DNA of 64,000 nucleotides from Streptomyces sp. NBRC 110035 (GCF_000829695.1 NZ_BBNN01000024.1:62001-126000); one strand, 5' to 3'. Numbered from the stretch's first letter, positions 23,977 through 34,702 are shown. The notes: generated by a model from the letters alone, not told the origin. A program made the numbers and translations.

Positions 23977-26900
23977 GTGATCGCTGCGCAGACGACTCCC
24001 GTGCCTTCCTCCCCCGCCCAGGACGCCGGCCTGGCCCGCTGCTCCGCCGTATTCGTCCCCGGTGACCCCGCCCGTACCGGCCGCATGGCCTTCTGGCGGC
24101 CCGACGGGGCGGATCCCCCTGCCGTGGACACGGCACAGGTCGAGGACCTGACCGTCGTCGTGCCCGGCGGTGAGGGTGTGGCGGCGGTGGGCGTCCGTGC
24201 GGTCGTGCTGCCGTTGCGTGCCGCCCTGCCCGTCCTCACGCGCGCACGAGCCGGCGGTGACGGGCATCCCGCCCCCGTGTTCTGGGGGGCCGCCGCCCTG
24301 CACGCACTGCGTCTGGTGGCGCGCGGTCTGCTGCTGCCGGGGCTGTCCCCGGCCGGCCACGACGCCTGGCGCGCGGGTCCGCTGGACGCCGAGGACGTGG
24401 AGGCGGTGCGCCGGCTCGCCGCCGCGATGCCGCCCGAGGCGCACGCCCGGCCGCTGGACGGCGCCGGGCCCCTGCGGCTGCCCGACCCCGAACGGCTGCT
24501 GCGCTCCTTCCTCGACGCGGTCGCCGACACCCTGCCCCGCTCCCCCGCCGCGCCCCTGGTGACCGGCTCCCCCGCCTACACCGTGCCCGAGCCCCAGCAT
24601 CTGCCCGAACTGCGCGACTGGGCCGCCGACGTCGCCGCGGGCCACGACGCGGGCGTCCGCCTGTCGCTGCGGATCGAGGTGTACGGCCTCACCGACGCGT
24701 CAAAGGTCTGGGACGCACCGGAGGCGCCGGGTGCCACGGGCCACGCCGCTCCCTCCGCCCACCCCACCGACGACAGCATCGACGCCACGTTCCGGGCCGT
24801 GCTCCAGGTGCACTCCGTGAGCAGTCCCGCGCTCGTCGCACACGCCGCCGACGTGTGGGCCGGGCCCGCAGAAGACCGGCACGGTCCGTCCGGTCCGGCC
24901 GGACCGGACGAGGGCTTCGGACCGCGGGCCCGGATGGGCACACTGCTCGCGCTGCGCCGGGCGGCCCGCGCCTGGCCCCCGCTCGCTCCCCTGCTGTCGG
25001 CGACGGTGCCCGACGCGGTCGAACTCGCCGACGAAGAGGTCACCGAACTCCTCGGCGAGGGCGCGAGGGCGCTCGCGGCCGCGGGCGTCGACGTGCACTG
25101 GCCCAAGGAGCTGACCCGCGGACTGACCACCCGCGCGGAGATCGGTCCCGCCGACGGGGAGCGGTCACCCTCCCGGGCAGGCTTCGAGGGCGCCTCCCGG
25201 CAACCGTCCTTCCTGTCGGCCGACGCGCTGCTCGCCTTCGACTGGTCGTTCGCCCTGGGCGACCGGACACTCACCCGCGCGGAGCTGGACCGGCTCGCGG
25301 AGAGCAAGCGGCCCGTCGTGCGGCTGCGTGACCAGTGGGTGCTGATCGACCCTCAGGAGGCGGCCCGCGCCCGCGCACGCCAGGACCACGAGGTCACACC
25401 TGTCGACGCGCTCGGGGCGGCCCTGACCGGCTCGGTGGAGGTGGACGGCCGCAGGTTCGAGGCAAGGCCCACCGGCTGGCTGGCGACCCTGCGGGACCGG
25501 CTCGCGGACCCCGGGTCCCAGGAGCCCGTCCCGCAGCCCGCGGCCCTCGCCGCCACCCTGCGGGACTACCAGCGGCGCGGGCTGAACTGGCTGGCCCACA
25601 TGACGTCCGTGGGACTGGGCTGCTGTCTCGCCGACGACATGGGGCTCGGCAAGACGATCACCCTGATCGCCCTGCATCTGCACCGGCAGTCCGACCCCGC
25701 GTCCGCCGGGCCCACCCTCGTGGTCTGCCCGACCTCCCTGATGGGCAACTGGCAGCGGGAGATCGAGCGGTTCGCGCCCGGCACCCCGGTGCGCCGGTTC
25801 CACGGGGCGCGCCGCTCGCTGGCGGATCCGGCCGACGGCGAGTTCGTGCTCACCACGTACGGCACCATGCGTCTGGACGCCTCCCGGCTCGCCGAGGCGT
25901 CCTGGGGGATGGTCGTCGCCGACGAGGCGCAGCACGTGAAGAACCCGTACTCGGCGACGGCCCGGCAGCTGCGGTCCATCGGCGCACGCGCGCGCGTGGC
26001 GCTCACCGGCACTCCGGTGGAGAACAACCTGTCGGAGCTGTGGGCCGTCCTCGACTGGACGACGCCCGGCCTGCTGGGCCGGCTCGGGACCTTCCGCCGA
26101 CGGTACGCGGACGCCGTGGAGGGCGGACAGGACCCTGCCGCGGCGGAGCGGCTGGCCCGGCTGGTGAGGCCGTTCCTGCTGCGCCGCCGCAAGGCCGACC
26201 CGGGTATCGCGCCCGAACTGCCGCCGAAGACGGAGACCGACCACGCGGTGCCGCTCACGCAGGAGCAGACGACGCTGTACGAGGCCGTGGTACGTGAGGC
26301 CCTGGCCGAGATCTCCGGCACCTCCGACGTCTTCGGGCCCGGCGGCATGGCGCGGCGGGGAATGATCGTGAGGCTGCTGACCGGGCTGAAGCAGATCTGC
26401 AACCACCCGGCACAGTTCCTGAAGGAGGAGCGTCCGGTGATCGCGGGACGGTCCGGGAAGCTCGAACTGCTCGACGAACTCCTCGACACCGCGCTCGCCG
26501 AACGGGCCTGTGTGCTGGTCTTCACACAGTACGTGCGGATGGCTCGGCTGCTGGAGCGGCACCTCGCCGGGCGGGGTGTGCCCTCGCAGTTCCTGCACGG
26601 CGGCGCACCGGTCGCCGAGCGCGAGACGATGGTGCGGCGCTTCCAGGACGGCGAGGTCCCGGTCTTCCTGCTGTCGCTCAAGGCGGCGGGCACGGGGCTG
26701 AACCTCACCCGTGCCGAGCATGTCGTGCACTACGACCGCTGGTGGAACCCCGCGGTGGAGGCGCAGGCCACGGACCGCGCGTACCGGATCGGGCAGACCC
26801 GCCCGGTGCAGGTGCACCGGCTGATCGCCGAGGGCACGATCGAGGACCGCATCGCCGAACTGCTGGTCCGCAAGAGCGAGCTGGCGGACGCGGTGCTCGG

Positions 26901-26979
26901 CTCCGGCGAGGCGGCGCTCACGGAGCTGACGGACGCGGAACTGGCGGATCTGGTGGCACTGCGAGGGGGGCCGCGATGA
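23977..26979 (+). CDS. SNF2-family DEAD/DEAH helicase
   Basis: A 1000-residue Swi2/Snf2 ATPase. Residues 1-530 are an actinobacterial N-terminal region with no motif I can name; the motor occupies about 530-985: motif I DDMGLGKTITL, motif II DEAQHVKN, GTPVENNLSELWA, and motifs V-VI in SLKAAGTGLNLT and YDRWWNPAVEAQATDRAYRIGQT. Such proteins translocate on duplex nucleic acid, often displacing proteins. The GTG start at 23977 has AAGGA upstream. Its stop overlaps the start of the SWIM zinc-finger gene as ATGA, so the two proteins are very likely made in fixed ratio and act together. Confidence 0.93.
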   Translation: MIAAQTTPVPSSPAQDAGLARCSAVFVPGDPARTGRMAFWRPDGADPPAVDTAQVEDLTVVVPGGEGVAAVGVRAVVLPLRAALPVLTRARAGGDGHPAPVFWGAAALHALRLVARGLLLPGLSPAGHDAWRAGPLDAEDVEAVRRLAAAMPPEAHARPLDGAGPLRLPDPERLLRSFLDAVADTLPRSPAAPLVTGSPAYTVPEPQHLPELRDWAADVAAGHDAGVRLSLRIEVYGLTDASKVWDAPEAPGATGHAAPSAHPTDDSIDATFRAVLQVHSVSSPALVAHAADVWAGPAEDRHGPSGPAGPDEGFGPRARMGTLLALRRAARAWPPLAPLLSATVPDAVELADEEVTELLGEGARALAAAGVDVHWPKELTRGLTTRAEIGPADGERSPSRAGFEGASRQPSFLSADALLAFDWSFALGDRTLTRAELDRLAESKRPVVRLRDQWVLIDPQEAARARARQDHEVTPVDALGAALTGSVEVDGRRFEARPTGWLATLRDRLADPGSQEPVPQPAALAATLRDYQRRGLNWLAHMTSVGLGCCLADDMGLGKTITLIALHLHRQSDPASAGPTLVVCPTSLMGNWQREIERFAPGTPVRRFHGARRSLADPADGEFVLTTYGTMRLDASRLAEASWGMVVADEAQHVKNPYSATARQLRSIGARARVALTGTPVENNLSELWAVLDWTTPGLLGRLGTFRRRYADAVEGGQDPAAAERLARLVRPFLLRRRKADPGIAPELPPKTETDHAVPLTQEQTTLYEAVVREALAEISGTSDVFGPGGMARRGMIVRLLTGLKQICNHPAQFLKEERPVIAGRSGKLELLDELLDTALAERACVLVFTQYVRMARLLERHLAGRGVPSQFLHGGAPVAERETMVRRFQDGEVPVFLLSLKAAGTGLNLTRAEHVVHYDRWWNPAVEAQATDRAYRIGQTRPVQVHRLIAEGTIEDRIAELLVRKSELADAVLGSGEAALTELTDAELADLVALRGGPR

Positions 26980-28427
26980 CCCGGTACGACGACGGTGACG
27001 GAGCCGACGTGGAAGACGCCGACGACTGGCACGAGCCCGAGGGAGCCCGGGCGGACGGGACCGGCCCGGACGAAACCGGCGGGAAAGGGGTCGACGGTGG
27101 GGCCGGCGTGGAGCGGACGTTCGCCGCGCTGCCTCCCGCGCGGGGGCGTGGTTTCGCGCAGACGTGGTGGGGCCGGGCCTGGCTGACGGCGCTGGAGGGC
27201 ACGGCGCTGGACGCCCAGCAGCTCACGGCGGGCCGCCGGCTCGCCCGCGCGGGAGCGGTCGGTGCCGTGTCCGTACGACCGGGGCGGATCACGGCCGTCG
27301 TGCAGGGCCGTGACCGCACGGCCCACCGCGCGGACGTGCTGTTGCAGGAACTGTCCGGCGAACAGTGGGACCGCTTCCTGGACATGGCCGTCGAGCGGGC
27401 CGGGCATGTGGCGGCGCTGCTCGACCGGGAGGTGCCGCCGCATCTGGTGGAGGACGCGGAGCCGGCCGGGATCGACCTGTTGCCCGGCCCGGGCGATCTG
27501 GAACCGGAGTGCGGCTGCGGGGCGTGGGACCACTGCGGTCACACGGCGGCGCTCTGCTACCAGGTGGCCCGGCTGCTGGACCAGGACCCGTTCGTCCTGC
27601 TCCTGGTCCGGGGGCGCGGTGAACGCGCCCTGCTGGACGCGCTCCAGTCCCGTGGCGGGCCGTCGTCCGCATCCGCCTCCGGAAAGCGGCCCCGGCCGGA
27701 GGGCGTGGATGCGGCCGAGGCGTTCGCGGCCGGGGGCATCCGGCCTGCGCTGCCCGGCGTCGCCCCGCTTCCCCCGGAGCCGGGGGTGCCGCCGTCGCTG
27801 GACACGGACGGGCCTCCCGTCGCCGGGGTCGACCCGGCCGCCCTGGAGTTCCTCGCCTCGCGGACGGCCGCGCAGGCCCGCCGTCTGCTGGCGGAGGCGC
27901 TCGGGGACGGGCACGAGCAGCAGCCGGTGGCGCCGGAGCCGACGGTGGCGCGGGACGCGGTGCGGCTGGCCGCCGGTGAGCCTCCGCGCGCCGTGACGGA
28001 CCGGCTCGCCGATGGTTCGGGCCGTGGCCGGGAAGGGCTGGCGGTGGCGGTACGGGCCTGGCACCAGGGCGGGACGGCGGCGCTGGCCGTGCTCGACGAG
28101 GAGTGGGCGGTGGACGCCGGGGCCTTCGCACGCGCGCGTGCCGCCCTGCAGTCGGCCTGGGCCGAGAGCGGCGAAGCCGAGCGGCCGGCGTTCCGGGTCC
28201 GCGCCAACCGCTGGACCCTCGACGGCGGCCGGATCCAGCTGCGTCTCGGGCGCGACGGCCGCTGGTGGCCGTACCGCAAGGAGCGCGGACGCTGGGTCCC
28301 GGCCGGAGCCGCCGCCCAGGACCCGGCGACGGCCCTGGCCACGGCGGACGCGGAGGATTCGACGGAGCCGGGTACGCAGACCGGGGCGGGCGCGGGGACG
28401 CGTGCGGGGCGGCTCTTCGGGACGTAG
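26976..28427 (+). CDS. SWIM zinc-finger protein
   Basis: A 483-residue protein translated from an ATGA overlap with the SNF2 gene. The SWIM zinc-binding motif CxC-x-CxH is CGCGAWDHCGH near residue 175. An acidic N-terminal 40 residues precede FAQTWWGRAWLTALEGTALD and ARAGAVGAVSVRPGRITAVVQG, typical of the bacterial SWIM proteins that accompany Snf2 helicases. SWIM domains bind DNA or proteins; this is probably a targeting partner for the motor. The last codons form the left arm of a terminator hairpin, so the stop codon lies in the loop. Confidence 0.92.
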   Translation: MTRYDDGDGADVEDADDWHEPEGARADGTGPDETGGKGVDGGAGVERTFAALPPARGRGFAQTWWGRAWLTALEGTALDAQQLTAGRRLARAGAVGAVSVRPGRITAVVQGRDRTAHRADVLLQELSGEQWDRFLDMAVERAGHVAALLDREVPPHLVEDAEPAGIDLLPGPGDLEPECGCGAWDHCGHTAALCYQVARLLDQDPFVLLLVRGRGERALLDALQSRGGPSSASASGKRPRPEGVDAAEAFAAGGIRPALPGVAPLPPEPGVPPSLDTDGPPVAGVDPAALEFLASRTAAQARRLLAEALGDGHEQQPVAPEPTVARDAVRLAAGEPPRAVTDRLADGSGRGREGLAVAVRAWHQGGTAALAVLDEEWAVDAGAFARARAALQSAWAESGEAERPAFRVRANRWTLDGGRIQLRLGRDGRWWPYRKERGRWVPAGAAAQDPATALATADAEDSTEPGTQTGAGAGTRAGRLFGT

Positions 28428-28449
28428 GCCTCCCGAAGAGCCGCCCCGC
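28404..28449. terminator. Very strong bidirectional terminator overlapping a stop codon
   Basis: Nineteen-base-pair perfect stem (core arms GGGGCGGCTCTTCGGGA and TCCCGAAGAGCCGCCCC) with an 8-base loop that contains the TAG stop of the SWIM gene. It serves the convergent SWIM gene and the Pro-rich membrane protein gene. Confidence 0.88.
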
Positions 28450-28481
28450 CGGCCCCGTACGCCCTCGCGTTTCCGCCCGGT

Positions 28482-29057
28482 TCAGCGCAGCGCGGCCTCG
28501 CCCAGGGACGGCGGGAGCGATTCGAGGCCGCTCGGCAGGTTGCCGGGTACGTTGCTCGGAAGTTCGGTGGGCAGATCCGGCAGGTCGGTCGGCAGCAGGC
28601 TCTCCGGACCGCTGGGCAGCTCACTCGGGAAGTCCGAGGGCAGTTCGGTGGGGAAGTCCGAGGGCAGTTCGGTGGGGAATCCGGACGGCAGCAGGCTCTC
28701 CAGGCCACTGGGGAGTCCGGACGGGATGCCCGGGGAAGGCTCCGGCGAGCCGTCGGTGCTGTTCCCGGTGGGCTGGTCGTCCGGCGACCCGTCGTCTCCC
28801 GACACCATCAGCCCGATCACGCCGGCGGCCACCACGGCCACGATCGTCGCGAGCACGATGAGCAGGAGACTCCGGCGTCCGCCGGGGCCGCGCCCCGGGC
28901 CGTCCCCGTCGTCGGGCGGGCCCGTCGGCGGAGGGGGCCCCTGGGGTGGCGGTGCGCCGCCGTACGAGGGGGGTCCGAAGCCGCCGCCCGGAGGCGGCGT
29001 GGCACCCGGCGGGCCGGGTGGCTGGGGCGGTACCGGTGGCGTGGCCATACCGGCCAT
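28482..29057 (-). CDS. Pro/Gly-rich single-span membrane protein with LPS/PTE repeats
   Basis: A 191-residue protein of unknown function: a Pro/Gly-rich cytoplasmic tail (1-58, PPQPPGPPGATPPPGGG type), a transmembrane helix at 63-85, and an extracellular segment rich in Pro, Ser, Gly and acidic residues. That segment holds three consecutive octapeptide repeats, FPTELPSD, FPTELPSD, FPSELPSG (residues 128-150), with flanking degenerate copies (LPSGLESL). The repeats are near-identical in DNA too. The layout is that of a wall-spanning or coiled surface protein rather than an enzyme. GAGG precedes the ATG at 29057; ATG at 29048 is an alternative. Confidence 0.75.
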   Translation of the reverse strand: MAGMATPPVPPQPPGPPGATPPPGGGFGPPSYGGAPPPQGPPPPTGPPDDGDGPGRGPGGRRSLLLIVLATIVAVVAAGVIGLMVSGDDGSPDDQPTGNSTDGSPEPSPGIPSGLPSGLESLLPSGFPTELPSDFPTELPSDFPSELPSGPESLLPTDLPDLPTELPSNVPGNLPSGLESLPPSLGEAALR

Positions 29058-29167
29058 GGTCGCCTCGGAGGCCCCCCTGTGCGAGCATCCCGCACGGAAT
29101 CCGGCACGGAGCCGGACCTCGGACCGCGGCTTCGGAGCCGGCGTCGGACATCGGCGTCGCCCGGTCC

Positions 29168-29206
29168 CCGCGCGGTGCCGGACGGTCTCCGTCCGGCACC
29201 GCGCGG
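29168..29206 (-). terminator. Terminator after xylA
   Basis: CCGCGCGGTGCCGGACGG-TCT-CCGTCCGGCACCGCGCGG: an 18-base-pair perfect stem with a 3-base loop, 20 bases beyond the xylA stop codon. Confidence 0.88.
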
Positions 29207-29226
29207 TGAGGCAGCGCCCCGGGGAC

Positions 29227-30408
<1,182 letters not shown>

Positions 30409-30416
30409 TCACTGAG

Positions 30417-30447
30417 ACTATTTCGTCATGGCGATTTACAAATTAGT
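30417..30447. promoter_or_regulatory. xylA-xylB control region, candidate repressor site
   Basis: An AT-rich island with imperfect symmetry: ACTATTTCGT on the left and ACAAATTAGT on the right (ACTA-TTT-GT in both half-sites when read outward), spanning 31 bases. It is roughly equidistant from both start codons, where a ROK-type xylose repressor would be expected to act. The match to other XylR operators is only general. Confidence 0.4.
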
Positions 30448-30507
30448 ATGCAGCAGCATCTCTGGGAAGATGGTCAGCCCGCCGAGCCGCGTTAGAGGGA
30501 GAAATCG

Positions 30508-31953
30508 ATGTCAGCAGCCGAGGGTCCGCTCGTCGTCGGCGTGGACACGTCCACCCAGTCCACCAAGGCGCTCGTCGTCGACGTGGCCACCGGACGGGTC
30601 GTGGCGAGCGGCCAGGCACCGCACACGGTGACCTCGGGGGCCGGCCGGGAGAGCGATCCGCGTCAGTGGTGGGACGCCCTGACCCAGGCGCTGCGCCAGT
30701 GCGGCCAGGCCGCGCACGAGGCCGCCGCGGTGTCGATCGGCGGCCAGCAGCACGGGCTGGTCACCCTGGACGCGCGGGGCGAGCCGGTGCGCCCGGCACT
30801 GTTGTGGAACGACGTGCGCTCCGCGCCCCAGACCCACCGGCTGACCGAGGAACTGGGCGGCGCGAAGTTCTGGGCCGAGCGCACCGGAAGCGTGCCGGCC
30901 GCCTCCTTCACGGTCACCAAGTGGGCCTGGCTGGCGGAGCACGAGCCGGAGGCGGTCCGTGCCACCAGGGCCGTCCGGCTCCCCCACGACTATCTGACCG
31001 AGCGGCTCACCGGGCAGGGCACGACCGACCGCGGCGACGCCTCCGGCACCGGCTGGTGGGCCTCCGGGAGCGAGGCGTACGACGAGGAGATCCTCGCGCA
31101 CGTGGGGCTGGACCAGGCGCTGCTGCCCCGTGTCGTACACCCCGGCGAGGTGGCCGGGACCGTGCGGGAAGGCCATGAGCTGCCGTTCTCCAAGGGCACC
31201 CTGGTGGCGTGCGGCACCGGGGACAACGCGGCCGCCGCACTGGGCCTCGGCGTACGGCCCGGCACGCCGGTGATGAGCCTCGGCACCTCCGGCACGGTGT
31301 ACGCCGTGTCGCGGCGGCGGCCCGCCGACCCGACCGGCATCGTGGCGGGCTTCGCCGACGCGCGCGGCGACTGGCTGCCGCTCGCCTGCACGCTCAACTG
31401 CACGCTCGCCGTGGACCGGGTCGCGACGCTGCTGGGCCTGGACCGCGAGGCCGTCGAGCCGGGCGACGGCGTCACACTCCTGCCCTTCCTGGACGGCGAG
31501 CGCACCCCGAACCTGCCGAACGCGTCCGGGCTGCTGCACGGGCTGCGCCACGACACGACCGGCGGCCAGGTGCTCCAGGCCGCCTACGACGGCGCCGTGC
31601 ACTCACTGCTGGGCGCGCTGGACCGCGTGGCCGACGAGGACGCGGACCCGTCGGCTCCCCTGCTCCTGATCGGCGGCGGTGCGCGGGGCACCGCCTGGCA
31701 GCGGACCGTACGGCGGCTGTCGGGGCGGCCCGTGCAGGTGCCCGAGGCACGGGAGCTGGTCGCGCTGGGAGCGGCGGCACAGGCGGCCGGTCTGCTCACC
31801 GGCGAGGATCCGGCCGCGGTCGCCCGCCGCTGGGACACGGCGGCGGGACCGGTACTGGAGGCGGTGGAGCGGGACGAGGAGACACTGGCCAGGATCGCCG
31901 GGGTACTCTCCGACGCGGCCCCCCTCCTGGAGCGCGGCACGGACACCGCCTGA
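30508..31953 (+). CDS. xylB: Xylulokinase
   Basis: A 481-residue FGGY carbohydrate kinase phosphorylating D-xylulose to xylulose 5-phosphate. The phosphate loop is VGVDTSTQSTKALVVD at the N-terminus; ISIGGQQHGLV, LWNDVR, the second-domain MSLGTSGTVYA and adenosine-binding LIGGGARGTAWQ are all present. GGGAG lies eight bases before the ATG. It is divergent from xylA and followed after 94 bases by the ROK regulator, giving a complete xylose catabolic locus without a linked transporter. Confidence 0.96.
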   Translation: MSAAEGPLVVGVDTSTQSTKALVVDVATGRVVASGQAPHTVTSGAGRESDPRQWWDALTQALRQCGQAAHEAAAVSIGGQQHGLVTLDARGEPVRPALLWNDVRSAPQTHRLTEELGGAKFWAERTGSVPAASFTVTKWAWLAEHEPEAVRATRAVRLPHDYLTERLTGQGTTDRGDASGTGWWASGSEAYDEEILAHVGLDQALLPRVVHPGEVAGTVREGHELPFSKGTLVACGTGDNAAAALGLGVRPGTPVMSLGTSGTVYAVSRRRPADPTGIVAGFADARGDWLPLACTLNCTLAVDRVATLLGLDREAVEPGDGVTLLPFLDGERTPNLPNASGLLHGLRHDTTGGQVLQAAYDGAVHSLLGALDRVADEDADPSAPLLLIGGGARGTAWQRTVRRLSGRPVQVPEARELVALGAAAQAAGLLTGEDPAAVARRWDTAAGPVLEAVERDEETLARIAGVLSDAAPLLERGTDTA

Positions 31954-32047
31954 CGGCCCGGTCCGATCCAGGACCGGACCGGGCCCCCCTCACCACCGAC
32001 CGGGAACGACCGAGCGCTCCCCTGACCGACCGAGGACTGACGGAGGC

Positions 32048-33283
32048 ATGAGCGCACCGCTGCACGAGGCCCGACCGGCCGCTCCGGGGCGGGTACTGCC
32101 CTCGGCCGGTCCGGAGCGCGCGCTGCCCGACACCCAGCAGGGCATGCGCCGCCGCAACCTCTCACGGGTGATGCACACCGTCAGCGCCCAGGGACCCCTG
32201 TCCCGGGCTGCCGTCGCCTCGCGCATCGGCCTGACCAGGGCGGCGGTGTCCACCCTGGTCGACGAGCTGATCCGCTGGGGCCTGCTGGAGGAGCTGGGCC
32301 CCGAACGGCCCGGACGCGTGGGCCGGCCGGGCTCGGCCCTCGCCGTCAGCGGGCGCGGGCCGTCCGGGATCGGCGCCGAGATCGGCGTCGACCATCTCGC
32401 GGTCTGCGCGGTCGACCTGCGTGGGGAGGTCCGGACGCGGGCCGTGCGGCACGTCCCGAACCGCGGTCGTGCCCCCCGGGCGGTGATCGGGGAGCTGACC
32501 GCGCTGCTGCTCCGGGTCGTCGCCACGATCGAGGACGAGGGCCTGTGGCCGGCCGGGCTGACCGTGGCCGTACCGGGCCTGGTGGCACGCGACGCGCGGA
32601 CCGTCGTCCGCGCGCCGAACCTCGGCTGGCACGACACCGACCTCGGCGCCCTGCTCCCGGCACGGTTCCCGCTGACCGTGGCCAACGAGGCCGACTGCGG
32701 CGCGCTGGCCGAGCTCTGGCTCGGCGAGGAGACCCCGCGCGACTTCCTCCATGTGTCGGCCGAGATCGGCATCGGCGCCGCGGTGGTCGTGGACGGGCAA
32801 CTACTGCTCGGAAAGCGGGGCTTCGCCGGCGAGCTGGGTCATGTGCCGGTTTGGCCGGACGGCCCGGAGTGCGCGTGCGGCGGCCGTGGCTGTCTGGAGC
32901 AGTACGCCGGCGAGGAGGCCGTGCTGCGCGCCGCCGGCCTGGAGCCCGGCGAGGACCGCGTGGGCCTGCTCGCGGGCCGCGCCGAGCAGGGCGACCCCGC
33001 CGTACGACGTGCCCTGCACGACGCGGGAACGGCGCTGGGCATCGCGCTGACCGGGGCGGTCAATCTCCTGGACCCCGAGAGTGTCGTCCTGGGCGGCGCG
33101 CTGTCCGGGCTCGCCCCCTGGCTGCTGCCCTCGCTCCGTTCCGAGCTGGCCCGGCGCACGGCGGGCCCGGCCTGCCCCGTCTCGGTGTCGGCCCTGGGCC
33201 CGGAGGGCCCCCTCCTGGGCGCGGCGCACTCGGTGATCCGGGGCGTCCTGGACGACCCCGCGTCCGCCACCGAACGGGCCTGA
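32048..33283 (+). CDS. xylR: ROK family transcriptional repressor, probable XylR
   Basis: A 411-residue ROK regulator: an N-terminal winged helix (RVMHTVSAQGPLSRAAVASR, GLTRAAVSTLVDELIRWGLLEE) followed by a sugar-kinase-like domain. The ROK zinc site is GELGHVPVWPDGPECACGGRGCLEQYAG with HxxxxCxCxxxxC spacing. The kinase DxGxT phosphate loop is replaced by GAEIGVDHLAV, so it senses rather than phosphorylates. Its position behind xylB suggests it represses xylA and xylB until xylose binds. GGAGG precedes the ATG at 32048. Confidence 0.93.
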   Translation: MSAPLHEARPAAPGRVLPSAGPERALPDTQQGMRRRNLSRVMHTVSAQGPLSRAAVASRIGLTRAAVSTLVDELIRWGLLEELGPERPGRVGRPGSALAVSGRGPSGIGAEIGVDHLAVCAVDLRGEVRTRAVRHVPNRGRAPRAVIGELTALLLRVVATIEDEGLWPAGLTVAVPGLVARDARTVVRAPNLGWHDTDLGALLPARFPLTVANEADCGALAELWLGEETPRDFLHVSAEIGIGAAVVVDGQLLLGKRGFAGELGHVPVWPDGPECACGGRGCLEQYAGEEAVLRAAGLEPGEDRVGLLAGRAEQGDPAVRRALHDAGTALGIALTGAVNLLDPESVVLGGALSGLAPWLLPSLRSELARRTAGPACPVSVSALGPEGPLLGAAHSVIRGVLDDPASATERA

Positions 33284-33569
33284 GTCAGCCCCTGTGCGCA
33301 CGGTGCCGTTCAAGCCACCGTGGAAGGTGGTTGCCGCGGGTCAGTGCGCCCAGGGCCTGTGGCGCAGGTGGCGTCGTCGCCCGGAGGGCGGCCGCGCGGC
33401 GTCATGGGGCCATCTCTGCTCGGCGAAGCCGAGAGCTCGGGGAAGCGTGCTCCCGGCGTGCCGTCCGGAAGCCCTCGTACCGGGCGGGCGTACCCGGGCT
33501 TCCGGGCGGTGCGTCGGGAGTGCCTGCCGGGCGTCGCACGGCAGGCGTCACGCTCGCCGCGGGCCCTGG

Positions 33570-34634
33570 TCAGTCCCCGCCCCCACCGCCGCCTCCACCG
33601 TCCCCGCCCCCGCCGTCGCTCCCCCCGCTGTCGCCGCCGTCCGAGCCCCAGCCGTCGCCGCCTCCGGGCTCGTTGTCGTCCCTCCCTCGGCCGAGGTTGC
33701 TGAACCAGGGACGGCCCCACCACTCGTCGTCGGCGACGAGCGGCTCGTCGCTGCCGACCGGGCGCCGGCCCGACCGGAACCGCGCCGACCCCGTGGTGTC
33801 CCCGATCCCGAAGGCGACGGCGAAGACCTGCGCCATGACGGCGTCCAGCGGGTCGGGGCCCTCGTACCGCACAGGGGCCAGCGGCAGCAGCACCGTGTCC
33901 CGCTCCGGCACCGGCCGACTCGGGGGACGCCTGAGGAGGGCGACCGGCCGTTCGTCGCGCAGCAGCCACGAGCTCTCCGCGTTCTCCCGCCGCAGTACCC
34001 AGCGCCGGTCGGGCAGCCCCACCTCCACGGACCGCTTGGACTTGCGCAGCCTCTTCGTGAGAACGGCTTCCGCGGCAACCTCGCCGACGGTCAGGCGCAG
34101 GCCCCTGGACGGTTCGAAGCTGTCAGGGTCGAAGCCGCGCGGCGCCCTGATCCGTACGACGGGAGCACCCGGTCCCCACACGTCCACGCGCACCAGCCGG
34201 CGGTCCACGGCGACGGTGACCGGTCCGGCGGGCCCCGCCGCGGTCCGCCGCGCGATCCACAGCGGCACGCCCTCGGCGCGGGCCCGGGCCGCGAGGGCGG
34301 CCACCCGGTCGGGCCCGCCGCACTGCCGGACCGCCAGTTCCCCCAGCGTGCGGGCGAACTCCGCGGCCCGCCGTACCTTCACCGGCGTGCTCGTGCCGGT
34401 GACGCGGGTCACCGGGACCGCCCCGGCCCCGGCCGGCAGCCACGCCAGCGGGCGCTCCGCCCCGCCGCCGCCGCCGAGCCAGTTGCCTCGCTGGAACGCC
34501 TCGGCCATGGCGTGGAGGTTCAGCTCGCTCAACGGCGTGCTCCTGCCACCCCTGCGCAGCCGGTCCCCGGAAAGCTCCACGGTCCGCGCCAGCGGATTCC
34601 ACGACTGCTCCCCGTAGAGCACCCTGCTCACCAC
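33570..34634 (-). CDS. Hypothetical protein with Gly/Asp/Ser-rich tail, next to terD
   Basis: A 354-residue protein I cannot assign to a family. Residues 1-300 look globular: LSELNLHAMAEAFQRGNWLG and GPVTVAVDRRLVRVDVW followed by WVLRRENAESSWLLRDERPVA and DAVMAQVFAVAFGIG. The last 37 residues are almost only Gly, Asp and Ser, ending in nine glycines and Asp. There is no signal peptide or membrane helix. It lies 68 bases downstream of terD on the same strand and may be cotranscribed. GTG at 34634 or 34631 is the start; a G-rich ribosome-binding stretch lies upstream. Confidence 0.72.
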   Translation of the reverse strand: MVSRVLYGEQSWNPLARTVELSGDRLRRGGRSTPLSELNLHAMAEAFQRGNWLGGGGGAERPLAWLPAGAGAVPVTRVTGTSTPVKVRRAAEFARTLGELAVRQCGGPDRVAALAARARAEGVPLWIARRTAAGPAGPVTVAVDRRLVRVDVWGPGAPVVRIRAPRGFDPDSFEPSRGLRLTVGEVAAEAVLTKRLRKSKRSVEVGLPDRRWVLRRENAESSWLLRDERPVALLRRPPSRPVPERDTVLLPLAPVRYEGPDPLDAVMAQVFAVAFGIGDTTGSARFRSGRRPVGSDEPLVADDEWWGRPWFSNLGRGRDDNEPGGGDGWGSDGGDSGGSDGGGGDGGGGGGGGD

Positions 34635-34702
34635 ACCCCCCGTCCCCCATGCCCACGCGGTGGGCCCGGCGGAGCCCGAACCGCCCCGTCGGTCGCCGAC
34701 GG

